From Chrysogorgia sp. JL179-B06 (taxonomy: Eukaryota > Cnidaria > Anthozoa > Scleralcyonacea > Chrysogorgiidae), in assembly GCA_035772405.1 (NCBI GenBank), contig JAYKKM010000208.1, positions 417,001 to 481,000 of the forward strand: a stretch of 64,000 bases of DNA. Direction: 5' to 3'. This document shows positions 25,645-37,700 of this stretch, piece by piece. The notes beneath the pieces are model-generated. The model did not search any database. It was not told the DNA's origin and saw only the letters and a list, made by a program, of their open reading frames with translations. A program made the position numbers and the translations under genes. Numbering within the stretch: position 1 is the stretch's first letter; each line of letters begins with the position of its first letter.

Positions 25645-26823
25645 ACATGACGTATTTAAGTTCAGCTTGCTTGCAACCGCTGACAGTAACTTCGATTTTC
25701 TCTTGTTTCTTATCATTAACTGTAAATGCGTAAACCGGGTCTTCCTCTTCGTCTGAGATGACCATATTCGACGAGTTTCTACAAAACAATACCAGATTCA
25801 TGTTTTTTTTTATTGTTTTATTTTTTGCCCTTATGTTATATATTATAAAATATTTACATTTTTATTTTTTAATTATGTGGCTACTGGTCTGTCCTTATCC
25901 TCTCTCTCCTTACTTTGCTCTTGCATGTCTCGCGCTGGGATTCAAAATGGTCTTTCAACCCACATTTACGACACGTTTTGCCTTTCGCTGGAGTCGCTGA
26001 ACATCCTGGGTCTCTATCAAAATGTCCAAATCTATCACATCTATAACAAGTCTGTTCACGGCTGTTCTCCGTTGCACCGATTGGCGGTTTCTATCACGCG
26101 TGAATCACAGTCTTTGTTTCATTAGTGCGGTTTGCACTCATAGTGCCGTCCCGTTTTCCGTCCAGAATCACAGCTTCCAGTCGTGAGTATACTTTCTCGC
26201 AGTTCTCAGTGATCTCGAGTCTTCTGGCTAAGGTCAGCCCTTGACCTTCCTCTAGGAGTTTTCTCTTTATATATGTACATGTACTCGTACATTTACACAG
26301 GATTTCATCACATATTTGGTTGTCAGTGTATTCTCCATAGGTTGCAATCTTTTTCTGCACGTCTCAATCTGAGTGGCAATTTGTCGTACTGTCTCTCCGG
26401 GTTTTTGTTTTAACTTTCTGAAGGAGTATCTTGCGTAGAATGATTGTATCGACTTTCGGGAAAAATTAATCGTTATAATAGCATATATCGCTTTCTTGTA
26501 ATCTTTAACATGCACATCCAGTATCAGCTTTAGGGTTGCAAAATATCCTGGACATCAGTACCCGTCAAATAGAGTAATAAGGCACCTCTCCTTTGTTTTT
26601 AGTTGTATGTTCTTCGTCTATAATCAAGCCTTTTCCGTCGGCGAACAGTTCGAAAGCCGTCAACGACCTTTTCTACCGTAGTCCGGAGGGTGTTTTGATC
26701 TGTGAAACGCCGATCGAAAGCATTTATACGATTTATCCAGTTATCTTTTATTGTTGTCATCAATTGCCTTGCAATTCGATTGTTTTAGTCGTTCTTTTTC
26801 CTCATCGCCAATATTATTAGTTC
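25645..26823 (-). pseudogene. Ty3/gypsy-type gag and protease start, degenerate (copy 2)
   Basis: Counterpart of 17038-18216, offset by 8607 bp. It has the same zinc knuckles, the same frameshifts and the same loss of the protease active site. It differs by a few substitutions, for example YARYSFRKL in place of YARYPFRKL. The shared breaks show that the gag was already dead before duplication. Confidence 0.7.
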
Positions 26824-27861
26824 TAGCAGTGGCCTGTTAAAATTAAACGTTCGAACTGATGCACCAGTCAATGTAAACCACGGACCCGCCGGCTGGGATA
26901 TGCATAGCGGGGTATTTGAGTTGTACGTTCTTCAAATGTCGTTTAAGGCCCCACATCCCGGACATTTTTTATTTTAATGGCATTAAATGGCCGGGTAAAA
27001 TTTCCTGCTCCTTTATTTAATTTGGACAGATTTAGCATAAGTGTCCATCAGCATCCATTTAGCATCCTTCAAAACTGAAATAAAAATTTAATTAAAAATG
27101 TACAACATTTTAAAAGTGAACAATTATGTGATAGGCAAATATTTATAAGCATAACCATGAACTAGTGGGAATTCAACTTTAACACATTGCATTGTGTATG
27201 GATCTTGCTCATTTCACAGCCACAGTTTTCAAGATCAAATCCCAATAATTACATGCCCAGCTATATCCCGGTTCGGTTGTAGGTGTGTGCGGGAGTTTAC
27301 GTTCCCTGTTTCAGCAGTACACCAAACTTGTTATATTTTATTATTATATTACTTGTAATAATTTAACATGTGGAAATAACTTTAGATAACAGAGTAATAT
27401 ATGTTTGCCGGTTCTGTTCAAAATATTCAATTCATCCAAGTTTCCAAAATAATAAAATATTATTATGGACGACCAAACCAGATTCCTATTTTGAATTTTT
27501 TGAACGCGATTCAGCTGGAATTTCTCTTCTTGAGAAGATAACCGCTGGAAAGTGTGTGGAGGCCCTATTTCCGTTTCAGCCCATAGAGATCATAAATAAA
27601 ACTAGAGGGGGCATCCAATCTTCATTTCAGTAAATCCCGGGTAACCGATTGAACGCCGCCATCTTGGATAAATTGGCGGCAAGATAGCACACCCGGATGT
27701 AAAAATACGGTGATTGTCGTGAGGTCAAAGGTTGCTCGCTGTTTTTCATGTCTTTTGACAGTGTATAAAACGAAAACCGTGTTGTTTTTTCGAGGTTTTT
27801 TGCAAGTTGTGTTGAAACTGCTCATGTGCTAATACACCTTTTTTCGGAAATCAAACCAGCC

Positions 27862-28006
27862 ATGGTAAATTCATGCTCGTTTGTAGACTGCTCAAACGGC
27901 TCACGTCAGCTCACGCCATATCACGTCAGCCGACTGCTTTTATCGTTTTTCATGCCCCAGAAATCGCCAAAGAACTAATAAGCCTTTTGAATGGTTTGTT
28001 TCTAAT
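27862..28006 (+). pseudogene. Possible THAP-domain N-terminal fragment (copy 2)
   Basis: Same sequence as at 19251-19395, including the apparent one-base shift between the MVNSC and FYRFSCPRN parts. It is equally tentative. Confidence 0.33.
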
Positions 28007-30818
28007 TTTTATTATATAAGACAAATTAATTCCATTTTGCCGTTGTCTGTCCAGTTATAGACGTCAGACGTAATGTTAGAAACATTAAAATTCTCCTCCT
28101 TCTTGTGGTCTAGCCAGAGGTCTGGGAACTGGCAATTGTACAACCGGGTGGGCTCTCTAATGGCTAATGGGTTTTCTAGCTTAAAAATATACTGAGCAAA
28201 TTAAGTCACTGTCACTGCAGAAATTACATCCAGCCAGGCACTTCGCATCAATCCATGACTGGTATATTGTTTTGTCAAGTAGATCCTTTCGTGAGTATCG
28301 TTCCATCTTTTCTTTTCTTATATCCTTGACTTTTTACTTGTTTTTACATTTATCCTGTAACATCTTACGACCGGAGTTGTCTCGCCGTGCGATTTACCGA
28401 GAATGGACGCCATTTTGAATCGTAAGAAAACTTCAGGCTGCGATTTTCAAGTTCGCACTCACGCGCAAGTGATTACCTTTAATAACTCGCGCGCCATAAG
28501 TTCAATTTCCCCCCGCAAGTTTGAACATTCAAGTGCAGTATCATGAAGTATACTAGGCCAAAAGAGACGATGTAATCTTTAATGCTTGCGTGGGGAACAA
28601 AAAGCAAAGGTTACAAAGGTTTTCTTGAAAATATGGAGGCTTCTAAGATGGAGAACAAATGTACATCATGATTACGGTTTGGTTTAGTGGCGCTTTTCAA
28701 AAACGATCTCATATTTCATTATTTGAACTACATGAAAATTTCATTTAAATCACATCTCTATACCGCCTGGAACTGGATATTGTTTGTCGCGGTTTGATGG
28801 GAAATGGTCCTGAAAGAACAATGTCTCGGAAAGTATTGGCAGGTTGAACATCTTGGTTATGTAACAGATTTTAAGAAGATAATGGAATTTATTGAGCTCC
28901 ACTTGAGCTATTTAGTCAATTTCACCATGTTGTTCCTTTAGCACCACAGCGTAATTTAAATATTGCAATACCGAAACGAATTTGCATAGATAATTTCTAA
29001 TTTTTGTCCTCAATTGTGAGTATCGGCAAGTAATAACTAAACTAGATTGAACATCTTGTATTTTGATCAGCAGTTAAGAGTTATGACAATTTTTCTAGCC
29101 AGCTCCTATTTAGATTATCTTTTACGGCCGCCATATTTTTTATATTTTTTACAAGCCTGAGTATCGATTGCGCGTGCATGTTCATAACTTCTCGCCATTA
29201 CATGCATGGTGCCCACGAATGAAGGAATCATACGAGAAATTATGCGCACTCTGCAAACATTTTCATGTGTGTACACCTGTATCTGATTTTGAAAGCCACC
29301 GTTCAAACTTCAATTGACCACTTCACACTGAAACACGTTTAGTGTAATATACACATATCACAGAGATTAATTCCCTCAAGAGCGCAGCGACTTTTGTCGC
29401 ATCAAACCCATCACTGCGATGTCACGCGTCGCGGACGAAAAATACGATCCCTCCGTTCTTGTTTGTAAAAGATGAATGCCTGGATCATCCAGGGGCTCCC
29501 ACTTCTCAATGGGCAGCCCCCAGATATAGAACACCGCCCTCATGAAGGCAAATTCCCGCAACCTAACCAAATGCACCCACGCCATAGCGAAGGGACCTCC
29601 AGCATGATATGGGAACAGGTCGGAGACCTGGGGCTCATTTCTGGACAAGCCATTGCCCCCATAACGCCATATACAGAGGCACACACAAAACTACCAAAGT
29701 TCAATAGACTCAGGTATAGTATTAACCGATGCCTACCTGGACATACAAGCTTATCGGAGAAACTAAGGACAGTGTGGACTGGAGTTCTGATGTATCTTTG
29801 ATATGCGTTACAGTACCATCTTGCTGATGTTCTAAGCAGATGATCTTGGACCCCTTAACCTGCTGCTGTGGTTGCTACTCCCATCCGATTGTTATGTCCT
29901 GATATATAATTGCCTTGGAACGCAGGCTGTTTTGGTGCATGGATTGGAATGTTGTGGATAAGGCTTGACGATGTTAGTGGTTGCCATGCAGGTTGATAAA
30001 GGAGCCTCTGAGTTTAACATTTCTTAAAATCTCTACTACAGTTGGGCAGATAGTTGACCTTCCCTTACCTATGTAAATACAACAACTCCGAGTTGTGTTG
30101 AAATGGAGTGTCGAAATGGATTTATTTTCGTACTCTTCACATGAACCTTTATCCTGCTAGGGGTAAGTTGATAATTTGGATCAAAATTAGAGTTGACAAT
30201 GAACTCCCCTGTCGGTAGGAAGCCAAATAAGCACAGGCAACAAGCTTACCAGTGAATAATATGGATATAAACAGAGAAAGCCAGGTAGTGGAGAATAATG
30301 TGCAATTTGCCTTCTCAAAATATGGAGAGAGAGATACCCAGATATGTACATCTTTATTGAAGTATGGTGTAAATTGTCAGCAAAATGTAAACAGAGACAT
30401 ATATGTGCTTTGGGATTGGCAGGTAAAATTGAACCTTTGGGTTCAATCTGGTTGTCCTGAAAACAAAAATCCATAAAACGCCGTTCATGGCCGTGGGAGT
30501 AAATACGACAGGTGGAGGTTGCTAAACCCTAGACTATGTTGAAACGACATTTGTTTGTTAAAACCCTGAGTAGATCCTTGAATGGAGACTGATGAACTAT
30601 TGTTGCTACCTGATCTGCGTGGTGAGGTAGATATGTTTTGTTGTAAATGTTGTCCTGCCATTAGAAGGAGATATCAACGCAATACCAAGTTGGGGTATTT
30701 TTCTGTACCTGACTACAGTACATCAAGTACAGATTTGTTGGAAAGGAATTCTAGTCGTCTAGACACCCAGGTCCAACTGGTTTTCCGTTCTAAACGATCT
30801 GAACCAGCTCTTTATATG
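28007..30818. other. Unassigned sequence within the duplicated unit (copy 2)
   Basis: Counterpart of 19396-22205. The small frames at 29376-29684 (minus) and 29472-29801 (plus) correspond to those in copy 1. No product was recognised. Confidence 0.4.
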
Positions 30819-31199
30819 GGACTTCGGTGGTCGAGTGGTCAGGGCCACTGCCTCCCACCTCTGAGGTCAAGAGATCGAATCCTGTTCGGACATTTGATCG
30901 CACGTGGAAAGAGTTGGTCAACACTCCGCCGAAAGTCTTGGGTTTTCTCCGGGTTCTCCGGTTTCCTCCCACAGGGAAGTTGACAGGGCGGGTTAGGATA
31001 AATATAGTTAGGAAAACTAATGATGATAAAAACTGTAAAAATAAATAGCTATGGTTAATTGATTGGGGGTACTGGGTACTAGGTACTGAATATAATAGAA
31101 TAAATTGTCGATGTTTTAAAGCGCATTTGATCATATACACATGCTAATTTGCGCTATATAAATAGTTAACATTATTATTATTATTATTATTATTATTAT
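30819..31199 (+). mobile_element. tRNA-derived SINE with (ATT)n tail (copy 2)
   Basis: Duplicate of the SINE at 22206-22585, with the same A and B boxes, central CTCCGGTTTCCTCC block and (ATT)n tail. Confidence 0.8.
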
Positions 31200-31548
31200 G
31201 GAAATTATGCCCCTAGATACTGACCACGAACCTGTGAATTAATGACATATACATATATCACGATAACCTAGAGTATCTAAACCATCGGGAAAAAATAAAA
31301 ATCCGGTAAGTGGGCCATTGTGGATACAAGCTGAAGGTTATGCCATTTCAAGATTTAAAGACACACAATTAGGCACCAGGAACATGCGCGAAACGCTACA
31401 ATCTTGAGAAAATTCATATACAAATTCAGGTCAATGAAACATAGTGACATATGAGTTGTTTGCCAGTCCTTTGCGAAGGTAACGGGCAACTGTTTTCGAA
31501 TATCGCAAAAAAATCAACATTTACTTTATTTTTTCTATGTTCCAAAAT

Positions 31549-32661
31549 CATTTCACTGTCCTCAAAAATCGAGCCATGCTCTTACCTTCAGTCATTTTGT
31601 GATATTGTGCCCGCGTATATAAACTACTACTCAGCGGTCGTCTTGTGCGTGATTGTTTGCCTTTCAGATTTAAAACTCTAACAACATGCAGGTTCAACAT
31701 GGTTTATGCAGGTTGAATTACCTATTAAGGCGGATTGGGTGGTCTTCTCTTCGAAATACGGCGAGTAGGTTTATCATCCGGTGAAGTAATATACGGAAGT
31801 AATATATGGAATCTGCACGTGGGCAATATCTCCAAAACTATTAGATGTATACAATGAAATTTGCACAGGTTGGTGGCATGTCAACACTGAATATACTTTA
31901 CATTTTTGTTGTCATGGCAAGAAGTTGTGACGTCATCGGTTAAAAATTCGGATTTGAAACAGCTGGCAAAAAAGGATTTTCTCAGAATTATTTATTACTG
32001 CTACGTTAACGTACATAAGTTATTATATCAATAAATAGATTTATCTTAATCGATATGTTGTTATTTTTATTGTTTTATCGAAATTTCTTGTAAGTAGATG
32101 TTCAGGAATTCTTTGTTTTTATACCTAATATTTTTTCACCATTTTTTCATCCCATACAGCCAATGCATAACTAGGAAAAGTCGTAAAATTTTAGATTCAT
32201 AAATGTGTCCATTATAATTGAGATATGAGCATTTAAATTCAGCGCGGGCAGATTCCGCGGACCCCCACTCTAGATAAGGGTTAATTTTCATATATTGCAC
32301 AGAAACTTATCTTTATAGGCATGCCACCGTTGATACTATTGCTGGTCGGACTGGCCAAGTCCAAAATCAGGCACTATTTTTCAGCCTGATTACACTTGGG
32401 AATCACTCCAAAGTTGTTATGTTCAGGTTTGACATGGGGGACTGGGAAATGGCTCACCATCCCTACCTTTTCAACCTCGATTTGTAAATAATTCTATATT
32501 ACCCCCTGTGAGAAGGGAAGAAGATTGCAAATTATTCTTTGGTCGTTGAAGGTTCGAAACTAAGCCAGGAGGTTTTGTACTATTGCGAAAGAAGCATAAG
32601 ACAAATACTCCACCACATTCGGACCTGACCCTCTCGAAATTTTTCAAGTCAACGGCTCTCA
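31549..32661. other. Unassigned AT-rich sequence after the duplication
   Basis: Single-copy in this window. Only short open frames occur (31451-31681 plus and 32471-32671 minus), with no recognisable product. Confidence 0.5.
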
Positions 32662-32715
32662 AACGATACAATACGGACGATCATCAAGCTCGTATCCTCA
32701 GAAAAATTATTCTGA

Positions 32716-32787
32716 GCACCGGACAGGAATCGAACCTGTAACCTTCTGATTGCCGGTGAGACGCTCTAACCATTAAGCCACCGACAC
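32716..32787 (-). tRNA. tRNA-like sequence (pseudo-tRNA or SINE head), GGC anticodon position
   Basis: On the minus strand, 72 nt fold as a full cloverleaf. The acceptor GTGTCGG pairs with CCGGTGC (three G-U pairs), the D stem is GCTT/GAGC, the T stem is ACAGG/CCTGT, and the T loop is TTCGATT. The A box TGGCTTAATGG and B box GTTCGATTC are perfect polymerase III promoters. The anticodon loop CCGGCAA would read GGC (Ala), and the third acceptor pair is G-U as in tRNA-Ala. However, the universal U33 is C, and the anticodon stem has a C-C mismatch. I favour a SINE head or pseudogene. The sequence downstream on this strand (32675-32699) is shared with the 136-bp satellite. Confidence 0.55.
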
Positions 32788-32866
32788 TCAGATGGAGAAC
32801 GAACGTTACAATGATGTACTGGTTCGATTGATATATGTACTGCCACAGTAGATATATCAATCGAAT

Positions 32867-34540
<1,674 letters not shown>

Positions 34541-34682
34541 CCTTCAAAACATCTGACCGGAATCGTCGTCTAAAGCCTGCGACTACAAAAAACTTACGGC
34601 TAAAGAAAGAAATCCAGTACGAACTGTGATTGGTGAAGATTGCCATCAGATCTGATCGGAAAGAGTGAGGTCGTATCAATAT
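34541..34682 (-). repeat. Left arm of a dispersed inverted repeat (partner near 37605-37700)
   Basis: The reverse complement shares CCGATCAGATCTGATGGCAAT with CCGATCAAATCCGATGGCAAT at about 37616, and TTTCTTTAGCCGTAAG is common to both. The arms flank the LINE at 34683-36190 and the palindrome at 37148-37387. They may be the ends of an older DNA element. Confidence 0.5.
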
Positions 34683-36190
34683 CGTTTATTTATTTATTTT
34701 ATTTATTTAAGAATCTTTATACATGATGACCACGTCAGTCCACATATACCGGTCTGTTTTTAACTGGCCGTGTGTTATTTACAGAGAAGAATGTAAGAAT
34801 GTTACTAACTAAATAGTAAAGGAGAATCTAAAATTAAATATATAACAAGTGATCTTACAAAAAAAGTATAATAAATTACAATGTGAATTTCTTATAGATA
34901 ATTGTTTTCGTTATTTAAGTTCCACAACATGGCCTCTCGATACCCAAAAGTTCGTTTCATCGTATTAGTGTTACGCTTGGGGAGCATTAGAGTATTGTTG
35001 TTACTCCTCAAATCGTAACAGTCCCGATTAGATAACCTGAAAAAGTCGCTGAGATTTGAATCTCCACCAATATTTGTATTGACTAAGAAGAAGAGTTGTT
35101 CATCCCTTCTACGACAAAGCGTCCCATCCCACTTTAGATAAAGTTTATGTTGCCGATTAGTAATATATAACTGTCACCGGTTATTACCCGAGCAGCCTTA
35201 TTCTGTAGTCGTTGCAGTTGTGTTTTTAATTCGGCCGAATAATTGTCCCAAATAAGAGAACAATAATCAAAATGAGGCTGAATTAAAGCTTTAAACAATC
35301 TTTCCAGACTTGCGTTACTAATCATTCTCTTTGCTCATCGGAAAACATCAATTCTCTTAGACACTTTTTGTTTTCGTATTATCTACACGATCAATGTTTG
35401 ATTATTGATGAATACATGGGGATCTGTACCAACACGTGACAATCTTTTTCTAGATCCAATTAGCATGTATTCAGATTTACTGGCATTCAATGTTAATTTG
35501 TTAGCTAAAAGCCAAAAATGCAAGCTGTTTAATTCTCCATTTAACTTGGTTTCAATGTCCTGAGTTGAGGTACCAGTTTGAATATTTTAATGAAAATGGT
35601 GTTCTTTCACATTACCAATCTGGATTTCGTAAAGTCATTCCACCCTTACATCATTATTGAAAACGACTGATTCCTGGTTAGTCAATATGGATCGTGGACT
35701 CATCAATGGTGTCATGTTTCTTGATCTAAAGAAAGCCTTTGACACTGTTGACCACAACATATTGATTAAGAAACTAGAATTATATGGGATAAGAGGAACT
35801 GAGCTATTATGGTTCACATCCTATTTAAATGAACGTACTCAAGTGTGTAAATTGGGGAAAACCCTTTCCTCTAGGAAGTATATAAAAACTGGAGTACCAC
35901 AGGGGTCAAATCTTGGTCCTCTATTGTTTCTCGCCTATATAAATGATCTGCCCACCTGCCTGAGCGATTACACACCTGCTTTATTTGCTGATGATACTAA
36001 CGTCACTGTAACAACTGTCGATAAACAAGTTTCTCAAAAACTTTAGAAACAATTGATAAAACCGAAATTGGTCGATAGTTGCTGCAGTCTTCAGTATCCC
36101 CCGATTTATATATAGGAGAGATACGTGCATGTTTCCAAGCATCAGGAAAAATTCCCTGATCTAAAATAAATTAAAAATGTCCCTCAAAAA
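34683..36190 (-). pseudogene. LINE reverse transcriptase with its catalytic core inverted in place
   Basis: Minus-strand coding from 36190 to 36023 covers the start of the RT ([30 protein letters not shown]). The next segment, 35578-36022, codes on the plus strand and carries the palm: FLDLKKAFDTVDH, GVPQGSNLGPLLF and FADDTN. Minus-strand coding resumes at 35577 (STQDIETKLNGEL, LLANKLTLNASKSEYM) and continues through the thumb to a C-terminal block near 34900. The tail is (TAAA)n at 34686-34710. The pieces join up only if the 445-bp middle is flipped, so the element suffered an internal inversion. Extra stops and a frameshift near 35635 confirm it is dead. Confidence 0.8.
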
Positions 36191-36274
36191 CGGAACTACA
36201 ACTGAATATAAAAAAATATGAATATAATAATACAAATGAATATAAAAAAATTGGATAAAAAAAAATCAAGATCG

Positions 36275-36360
36275 GATAGTGTGAACTTCGATACAATTTG
36301 TTTCATGGAGTATATAGGTTACATGTATGTTTTAAAATTCAGTATAGCTATATTCCAGCG
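36275..36360 (+). repeat. Inverted repeat arm (partner 37499-37571)
   Basis: GAACTTCGATACAATTTG and TTTTAAAATTCAGTATA recur in reverse complement at 37499-37571. The arms enclose a nested set of inverted repeats of about 1.3 kb. Confidence 0.65.
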
Positions 36361-36450
36361 CTCTGGTATTTTTTTCGGTAAATACACCGGGCACTTGTTT
36401 CCAACGTTGTCAGAATTTTGTTTAGAAATTAAAATCAATATCTGATAGTG

Positions 36451-36541
36451 TGAGTCAGTAGTTGGTGATTTTATTCCGTGGCGTGGTGTTCTACACTAAC
36501 GTCCCGTCTGTAGGATTTGAAACCGAGCCTTGTATGTTAAC
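36451..36541 (+). repeat. tRNA-like inverted repeat, left arm (partner 36852-36960)
   Basis: TTGGTGATTTTATTCCGTGG ... CCTTGTATGTTAACTTT matches the complement of 36852-36960 with about 80-85 percent identity by eye. In the partner arm the read-out includes an A box (TGGCGCAGTGG) and a near B box (GATTTGAAT), so both arms look like tRNA-derived SINE heads inserted in opposite orientations. Confidence 0.55.
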
Positions 36542-36851
36542 TTTTCCACTCATTTTTTGGATATTTTCTTAAGTTTTAAGGCTAGCGTACAAGGTTTGTT
36601 GAAGATTTTGTCCCGTGCATCAGTTTTATAGATGGAAACGAGTGCAGATGAAATACAAATGAGTTCGTGACGTGACCCGTCTCTATCACTTATGACACTG
36701 ATAACTGATTTAATTCGTAACGAAACCTACCTATCAAACTTTCCAATGATTATTTATTTTTTTATTAAACTCTATGTATAACAAACATATAAAACGCTCT
36801 AATTTCAGGATTGGGGTTCAATCTTCAAAAAAAAAATTGAATGCCAAAGTT

Positions 36852-36960
36852 AACATACAAGGCTGGTATTCAAATCCGCCAGTCGGAACGTTAGCGTAGA
36901 CCACTGCGCCACGGAAGAAAATCACCAAATACTGGCTGTAAATCAATATTTATAGTAGTC
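36852..36960 (-). repeat. tRNA-like inverted repeat, right arm
   Basis: The minus strand carries the A-box TGGCGCAGTGG and a B-box-like GGATTTGAATACC 30-35 nt later, at the spacing of a polymerase III promoter. It pairs with 36451-36541. Confidence 0.55.
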
Positions 36961-37147
36961 GATATATAAATATACTTGTTATTGATTTGAACGAAATTCT
37001 GACAATCTTGGAAAGAAGTGCTGACCTTTATATAGACTTGCTCCATGTCTTCCTCTTGGTGTTTCGAGACAGGTTTATTTAGAGTCGGGTTTACTTGAGA
37101 CGTGCTTGTTTCGAGACGGGTTTATGTTTATTTGAGACGGGATTGTC

Positions 37148-37387
37148 TCGAGACGGGTTTATGTTTTGGTTTCAACAACAAATTGTTGTATGCGGCGGGC
37201 GAGAGAAAACGGGCGAGCGAGCGAGAAAACCCGCGGGAGAAACCCGCTTGTGGGAAACCCGCCGGCGGAAAGTTTTCCGCCAGCGGGTTTTCTCTCCCGC
37301 GGGTTTTCTCTCGCTCGCTCGCCCGTTTTCTCTCGCCCGCCGCATACAACAATTTGTTGTTGAAACCAAAACATAAACCCGTCTCGA
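37148..37387. repeat. GC-rich palindrome with arms of about 115 bp and almost no loop
   Basis: The left arm (from TCGAGACGGGTTTATG at 37148) is matched by the right arm ending at 37387. The first 75-80 bp of each arm are perfect. The centre lies near 37272 at GGCGGAAAGTTTTCCGCC. Imperfect outer repeats of GTTTCGAGACGGG extend the symmetry to about 37065-37440. The four overlapping open frames here are the same sequence read twice. It could be a foldback element able to extrude as a cruciform. Confidence 0.9.
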
Positions 37388-37604
37388 AACAAACTCGTCT
37401 CAAATAAACCCGTCTCGAAACAAACCCGTCTCGAAACACCAACAGGCAGACATGGCTGAAGTCCAACCGTTGTATTTCCCGCACAAAATCCAGAGATTTG
37501 GAATATATACTGAATTTTAAAACATATACAAAAATGTGAAACAAATTGTATCGAAGTTCATACCATCCGAAATTGATTGCGAAGACTATCCGACAAGGAT
37601 CCCG

Positions 37605-37700
37605 ATCTCAATTTTCCGATCAAATCCGATGGCAATTTTGATCGATCTCAGTTCGGAATTCGGGATTCCTTTCTTTAGCCGTAAGACTATAGGAAAGCTA
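37605..37700 (+). repeat. Right arm of a dispersed inverted repeat (partner 34541-34682)
   Basis: See 34541-34682. The protein-level shadow FRSNPMAI ... FFSRK on plus corresponds to FRSDLMAI ... FFSRK on minus in the partner. Confidence 0.5.

Larger units (their letters stand above)
22935..31548 (+). repeat. Large tandem duplication, copy 2 (without the LINE)
   Basis: This is the second copy of the unit starting at 11478. It ends at TTCTATGTTCCAAAAT, after which unique flanking sequence begins (CATTTCACTGTCCTC). The very high identity means that either the duplication is recent or the assembler placed two haplotypes in series. Confidence 0.9.

Noticed and set aside
37095..37544. Six overlapping frames on both strands with similar peptides
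   Set aside because: They are mirror readings of one palindrome, not genes.
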